From NCBI GenBank assembly GCA_014896635.1, contig JADBKA010000091.1, positions 1 to 18,558 of the forward strand: a DNA stretch of 18,558 nt. The letters run 5' to 3'. Below the pieces are notes generated by a model. It was given only the letters and a program-made list of their open reading frames with translations. It was not told where the DNA came from and did no database searches. The position numbers were made by a program, and so were the translations under genes. Origin of the DNA: Ktedonobacteraceae bacterium. GTDB taxonomy: Bacteria > Chloroflexota > Ktedonobacteria > Ktedonobacterales > Ktedonobacteraceae. Every line of letters begins with the position of its first letter. Positions within the stretch are counted from its first letter, which is position 1. Shown piece by piece: positions 14,889-18,558 of this stretch.

Positions 14889-16028
14889 TCACCGTTCCGA
14901 AAAGGTTGTAACGGTCATCGTCTGATTATGCAGCCTGCACATCGCCCCTGGCCTGAAAGGGGAAATCTCACCGTAGGAATAAAAGCCTGTAAGAATAGTT
15001 TTTCCACCAAGAACTCGGCGAACCTCTTTCACTTCTTCTACAGTGCGCTTTTGGAGAACGAGTTTGCGTCCAACGCAGCTCACCAGCACTGCCAGATCAG
15101 GAGAAAAAGCTCCACCGGCCTCATAACTTGTTCTGGCCGCCGTGCTTGCGCCTTCAACCAGGTGCTCGAAATTAGTGCGCATAAAGCGCGCATAGTTTCC
15201 TTCTGGTACATCACCAGCAAAGGTGATACTCTGTTCCGCTTCGTTGACTGACAGCAGCGTGCGCACTACCGGTTCAGCATCTTCAGAACTGAGCAAGCAG
15301 AGGGGAAAAAGTAAGCCGCTGGCCGGCAGATCACGGGCTTGTTCGCCCAGATACGCCTTATACAGCAGTAAAGCCGGTTTGCCATCCAGTTCGTAGAGCA
15401 CATTCCCGCTGGAGCGAGTGATCAGCCGGTACGGGCCAAACGCATCCCAGCCGCCAAACGAGCCATAGCCAATGCACAACCGCTCGCCATAGAATCCGAG
15501 GATACCGATGCTGCTGTTCTCCAGAGCGCCTTCCCAGAGCAGAAACGTTTCACGGAAATCTGTGCCATCGCCCGCCAGGCCACCGGTGATGGCAACATGA
15601 GGGGGCAAATGTTTCTTCAACCCTGCAACCAGGGCGCTGCCGTTGATATCCTTTCCATGCGAAAGGACAAAGACATGCGCCAACCGTTCCTTCACAAGCC
15701 GGCGCGCCAGTAACTCGCCAGCCTCGAAGCTGCTGGTATATTCTTTGAGCTTGATGCGTACCGCCTGTAAAGCTGTATGTTCAAACTGGATTGCCGTAGC
15801 AACCAGCGAGTCGTCAAGAACAGATGCATCAGCGATTTCGCCCGCCGTCGAGCAGCCGAGAAGATGGACTCCAGGATATCTTTCCCTCAGATCCATAAAC
15901 GGAAGACGCTTTTTGAGAAGAGATGGACTGCCGAAGAGCAACAGGAGCTGCGCTTTCCTCATCTGACCACTCGCGCGTGCAACCGGCTCCCATCCCTTAC
16001 CCTGCCATCGTAGTTGCTCTATCTTCAT
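14889..16028 (-). CDS. FIST N/C-domain sensory protein
   Basis: A 379-residue protein with FIST_N (about 25-220) and FIST_C (about 225-370) and nothing else. Motifs are GCSTAGEI (about 58-65), ITGGLAGDG (about 147-155), GGWDAFGP and the C-terminal TGFYSYGEISP. FIST domains are predicted ligand-binding sensors, possibly for small molecules such as amino acids. They usually occur with or near signalling domains; here the domain stands alone, so any output partner must be another protein. No signal peptide or membrane helix is seen, pointing to a cytoplasmic protein. A GTG one codon upstream (16031) is an alternative start. Ribosome-site quality is weak for both (AAGAAG). It has its own TTGACA promoter and is followed by the pentapeptide gene. 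Confidence 0.92.
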   Translation of the reverse strand: MKIEQLRWQGKGWEPVARASGQMRKAQLLLLFGSPSLLKKRLPFMDLRERYPGVHLLGCSTAGEIADASVLDDSLVATAIQFEHTALQAVRIKLKEYTSSFEAGELLARRLVKERLAHVFVLSHGKDINGSALVAGLKKHLPPHVAITGGLAGDGTDFRETFLLWEGALENSSIGILGFYGERLCIGYGSFGGWDAFGPYRLITRSSGNVLYELDGKPALLLYKAYLGEQARDLPASGLLFPLCLLSSEDAEPVVRTLLSVNEAEQSITFAGDVPEGNYARFMRTNFEHLVEGASTAARTSYEAGGAFSPDLAVLVSCVGRKLVLQKRTVEEVKEVRRVLGGKTILTGFYSYGEISPFRPGAMCRLHNQTMTVTTFSER

Positions 16029-16106
16029 CACTCAGTGCTTCTTTGCCATTAGGAATGCTTCATTGCCAGCATCAAATTCAAAGTATTTTTTAACCGCATG
16101 TCTTTA

Positions 16107-16135
16107 AGGATAACTTCAACAACGACTATTGTCAA
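16107..16135 (-). promoter_or_regulatory. Sigma-70 promoter for the FIST-pentapeptide unit
   Basis: Minus-strand TTGACA (16130-16135, perfect -35), 17 bp, then TATCCT (16107-16112). The predicted start near 16100 leaves about 70 nt of leader. It stands downstream of the E1 hairpin, so the FIST gene is probably transcribed independently of the dehydrogenase. Confidence 0.6.
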
Positions 16136-16187
16136 TAGATCGGAATATTGTGATAACGCTGTGATGGGAACGGATACACAAATTAAT

Positions 16188-16249
16188 GCATCCTGTCATA
16201 CTATCAAAGTTGCTTTCAAAAAAGCAACTTTGATAGTATGACAGGATGC
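16188..16249 (-). terminator. 29-bp perfect inverted repeat behind the dehydrogenase gene
   Basis: Arms at 16188-16216 and 16221-16249 are exact reverse complements with a 4-nt loop (CAAA). The structure begins 42 nt after the dehydrogenase stop on the minus strand and is followed by ATTAATTTGTG, a moderately U-rich run. It probably acts as a terminator, but the stem is far longer than termination requires. Confidence 0.65.
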
Positions 16250-16291
16250 GCACTCGCAATTCCATACCAGTCAGAGATCGTCGTAAGACAG

Positions 16292-18388
16292 CTACTCGGC
16301 CAGCAGGTTTTCGATTGCGGCTTCAATTGTTGTGGCATCTGGATAGAAAGCTGTTTCTTCTGCTGCGTTGTAGGGGGCGGCAGGAGCCGGCATTGCTGCA
16401 ATGAAAGCAGGAGTGCAATCCAGGTCATAGAAGCAGTGCTGCACAATCCAGGAATGCACATGTCGGCCAAAACTCGTCAGATCGGGTTCTTCTGTCACCA
16501 CGACCACACGGTTCGTTGCTCGTACAGCAGCCGCTACCGCCTCTTCATCGAAAGGTGCGAGGGTACGCAGATCAACAATCTCGATGGAGCCACCCAGGCG
16601 GTTAACCACATTGGCGGCGGCGGTGCAGGCTTCGAGCACCATCGTTCCCCAGGCAATGATCGACACCTTGCCGGGTCCCTCTCCGATGCGCAGGCGCCGC
16701 GCTTTGCCGATTGGCAGCGTATAATAGCCTTCGGGGACGTGCCAGAACTCGGCGAGAGCCTCGATAGTCCTGCCATCGCTATCTCTGGGTGGCTCTGAAC
16801 GATAGAGGCGACCGCGCTCCAGGAAAGCCACCGGCGATTGCGCGCGTGCGGCTTCAAGCAGCAGACCTTTGGCATCATAAGGTGTTGCTGGACAAATGGT
16901 AATCATGCCGGGAACGTTGGTAAACCATTGCTCGCCTGCATTAGAATGGCCGAATGCACCGCCACCGGCAGAGCTGGTGGAAATCGGGCCGCCGCCGCCG
17001 CTGCCCGACTTGGTACGTAGGAGCAGCGGGGTATGCCAGTCGCCGAAGCTCTGGTAAGAGATGCGAGCCGCCAGGCGAATTGTCTGAGTAGCTGACTGGT
17101 GGTAATCAACGAACTGAATTTCGGCGCAGCGCGCCTTGCCATCATGCAGACCGGCTCCGGCAGCAATACCGACGATCAACTGCTCATTGAGCGGACTGCT
17201 GATGGCACGATCAGGATACTGGTTGACCAGGTAAGCAGTTGCGCCAAAAACTCCTCCTTTGGCGCTGCCCACATCCTGGCCATACACAAAGAAATTGGGA
17301 TCGCGGTTCGCCAGTTCCAGCAGCGCCTCGTTAATGGCCCCGAGCATGGTCAGCTTGCGCTTCGTCCCGCGCGGAATATTCTCGCGCCATTCGGGAACAG
17401 AGATGACATGTTGCATCACGCGGTCGCCTGTCGGCTCAGGTTCTCTGAGCACTTCTTGCTCAACGTGGTCCAGTTCGGCTTTAACTTCTCGCCTTATACG
17501 CTCGATATCTTCTTCTTGCAGGTGGCCATGTTCAACCAGCCAGCGCCCAAAGTTCTTAACAGGATCTTTTGTTGCAGTAGTAAATTCGATTTCTTCTTTT
17601 TTGCGATAGGACTTGATATCTGTGCTGCTGGAGTGGGGATCGAGCAGTCCAAGATGTAAGTGCATCAGTGCAGGGCCATCGCCGGCGCGAATGGACTGGG
17701 CCAGTCGCCACGTCGCCTCATAGGTCGCCATGACATCGGTCCCATCAACCTCTTCGGCGTAGATTCCACCTCCCCTGGCCCACTCGACCAGCGACCCGGC
17801 CCACTGGACCGTCGAAGGGGTAGTGATGGCCCAGTTATTATCTTCGACGACGATGAGGACCGGCAGGCGATGCACGGCAGCCTGGCGGAAAAGCACGTGG
17901 AAGTCGTTGGTCGCTACACCCCCATCGCCCGTTGAGCACATAATCAGTTCGCTGCTCTTCTGCCTTTTGAGTGCAAAACCAACCCCGCCGGCAAACGGCG
18001 CAAGCCCGGCCACTTCGCTAAAAGTAGGCAGGATGCGATGGCTCCGGCTGCTGTAGTGCGAAGGCATGTTCCGTCCCGCACACATAGGACCGCTTGTGCG
18101 AGAATAGGCTTCACGCAGCGGGCCATAAATATCACCGGTGCGTTGCAACCAGGCAGCCAGATCACGATAGTACAGGGCCAGCCAGTCTTCTTTCTCCAGT
18201 GCCGCGACTACGGCAGCCATCGTCTCATGGCCGGCGCAGCCAATATAAAAAGGGTAACGTCCCTGCGTTTTGCGCACTTTCAACAGGTCATTTGTTACCC
18301 TGGCAGTTACCATTGTACGGTACAGCGAGAGCACGTCCAGCGGCGGTGCTGTAATTCCCGCCCCCGTTGCTCGAATGTTTACTGTCAT
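16292..18388 (-). CDS. 2-oxoacid dehydrogenase E1, fused alpha and beta subunits
   Basis: A 698-residue thiamine-diphosphate enzyme joining E1-alpha (about 15-330) to E1-beta (about 350-695). The alpha part has the TPP motif GDGGVATNDF...EDNNWAI (154-188) and the HSSS loop region. The beta part begins KLTMLGAINEALLELANRDP and has VYGQDVGSAKGGVF, the TPP-contacting Glu in PLNEQLIVGIAAGAG, EIQFVDYHQSA, the C-terminal VSIIAWGTMV and VDLRTLAPFDEEAV. A Gly/Ser-rich loop (SGSGGGGPISTSSAGGG) is expanded. It decarboxylates a 2-oxoacid and passes the acyl group to a lipoyl E2. Pyruvate, branched-chain and acetoin-type relatives cannot be told apart here. No E2 or E3 gene is adjacent within the window. 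The start is ATG with AGGAGG ten bases upstream. Confidence 0.93.
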   Translation of the reverse strand: MTVNIRATGAGITAPPLDVLSLYRTMVTARVTNDLLKVRKTQGRYPFYIGCAGHETMAAVVAALEKEDWLALYYRDLAAWLQRTGDIYGPLREAYSRTSGPMCAGRNMPSHYSSRSHRILPTFSEVAGLAPFAGGVGFALKRQKSSELIMCSTGDGGVATNDFHVLFRQAAVHRLPVLIVVEDNNWAITTPSTVQWAGSLVEWARGGGIYAEEVDGTDVMATYEATWRLAQSIRAGDGPALMHLHLGLLDPHSSSTDIKSYRKKEEIEFTTATKDPVKNFGRWLVEHGHLQEEDIERIRREVKAELDHVEQEVLREPEPTGDRVMQHVISVPEWRENIPRGTKRKLTMLGAINEALLELANRDPNFFVYGQDVGSAKGGVFGATAYLVNQYPDRAISSPLNEQLIVGIAAGAGLHDGKARCAEIQFVDYHQSATQTIRLAARISYQSFGDWHTPLLLRTKSGSGGGGPISTSSAGGGAFGHSNAGEQWFTNVPGMITICPATPYDAKGLLLEAARAQSPVAFLERGRLYRSEPPRDSDGRTIEALAEFWHVPEGYYTLPIGKARRLRIGEGPGKVSIIAWGTMVLEACTAAANVVNRLGGSIEIVDLRTLAPFDEEAVAAAVRATNRVVVVTEEPDLTSFGRHVHSWIVQHCFYDLDCTPAFIAAMPAPAAPYNAAEETAFYPDATTIEAAIENLLAE

Positions 18389-18465
18389 TTTTTCTACTGC
18401 CTCCTGGTCGTCGTTGACTTTCAGGCTTCTACAATTTTTCAGACATTACGCAAGATTCCCATGAC

Positions 18466-18494
18466 ATTATAAATTGCCAGACGGTCATTTGCAA
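18466..18494 (-). promoter_or_regulatory. Strong sigma-70 promoter for the E1 dehydrogenase gene
   Basis: Minus-strand TTGCAA (18489-18494), 17 bp, then a perfect TATAAT (18466-18471). The predicted start near 18459 leaves a leader of about 70 nt. It is the best promoter match in the window. The remaining sequence to 18558 shows no recognisable gene. Confidence 0.7.
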
Positions 18495-18558
18495 TCTCTC
18501 TCCTGAAGAGTATGCCGAATTTCTCCCTCGCTCTTGCTCCCTTCTCTACCGGCGACAA

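Noticed and set aside
1160..16201. The heptamer GTCATAC near three gene-end hairpins (1161, 8154 and 16195)
   Set aside because: A 7-mer found three times in 18.5 kb is within chance, and the hairpins otherwise share no sequence.

Overview
The window is dense bacterial chromosomal DNA: sixteen confident protein genes (one cut by the left edge), almost all on the minus strand, with moderate to moderately high GC. No rRNA, tRNA, CRISPR array, transposase or phage gene is visible. The mixture of a KxSxS-type methionyl-tRNA synthetase, a roadblock/LC7 protein beside a very long TPR protein with a disordered linker, FIST and pentapeptide-repeat proteins, a multi-zinc-ribbon protein and a fused 2-oxoacid dehydrogenase E1 suggests a Chloroflexota genome, most likely Ktedonobacteria. 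That placement is inference from gene style, not a database match.

Left part (1-7203). The 3' portion of metG (plus strand) converges on a long minus-strand operon. Reading leftwards from an extended -10 promoter near 6222-6252, the operon is tsaE, tsaB, rimI, tsaD, a ROK sugar kinase and a GNAT acetyltransferase, closed by a 25-bp perfect hairpin with a U8 tract at 1105-1166. tsaE, tsaB and tsaD belong to the bacterial t6A tRNA-modification pathway. rimI acetylates ribosomal protein S18 and often travels with them. Upstream lie a coiled-coil zinc-ribbon protein and a YraN/UPF0102 nuclease-like protein, which look like a separate two-gene unit.

Middle (7204-13314). A lone plus-strand alpha/beta hydrolase runs against a minus-strand unit of an M16 zinc protease, a 1013-residue TPR scaffold and a roadblock/LC7 protein, spaced 24 and 37 nt apart. 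The unit appears to start from a promoter at 13158-13186 and to carry a long leader with two hairpins and a possible 24-codon leader ORF. The scaffold has TPRs at both ends and a roughly 690-residue disordered middle in which a Trp-Leu motif recurs three times. This operon is the most unusual functional module here.

Right part (13315-18558). There is a four-ribbon zinc protein whose promoter spacer holds a 19-bp near-palindrome. Next comes a FIST sensor protein followed by a pentapeptide-repeat protein, with its own TTGACA promoter. Last is a fused E1 alpha/beta 2-oxoacid dehydrogenase with a very good sigma-70 type promoter (TTGCAA-N17-TATAAT) and a 29-bp perfect hairpin behind it.

No clearly new defence or mobile system was found. 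The points most worth following up are the M16/TPR/roadblock operon with its repeated W-L motif, the FIST plus pentapeptide pair, the operator-like palindrome, and the very long perfect hairpins behind genes.
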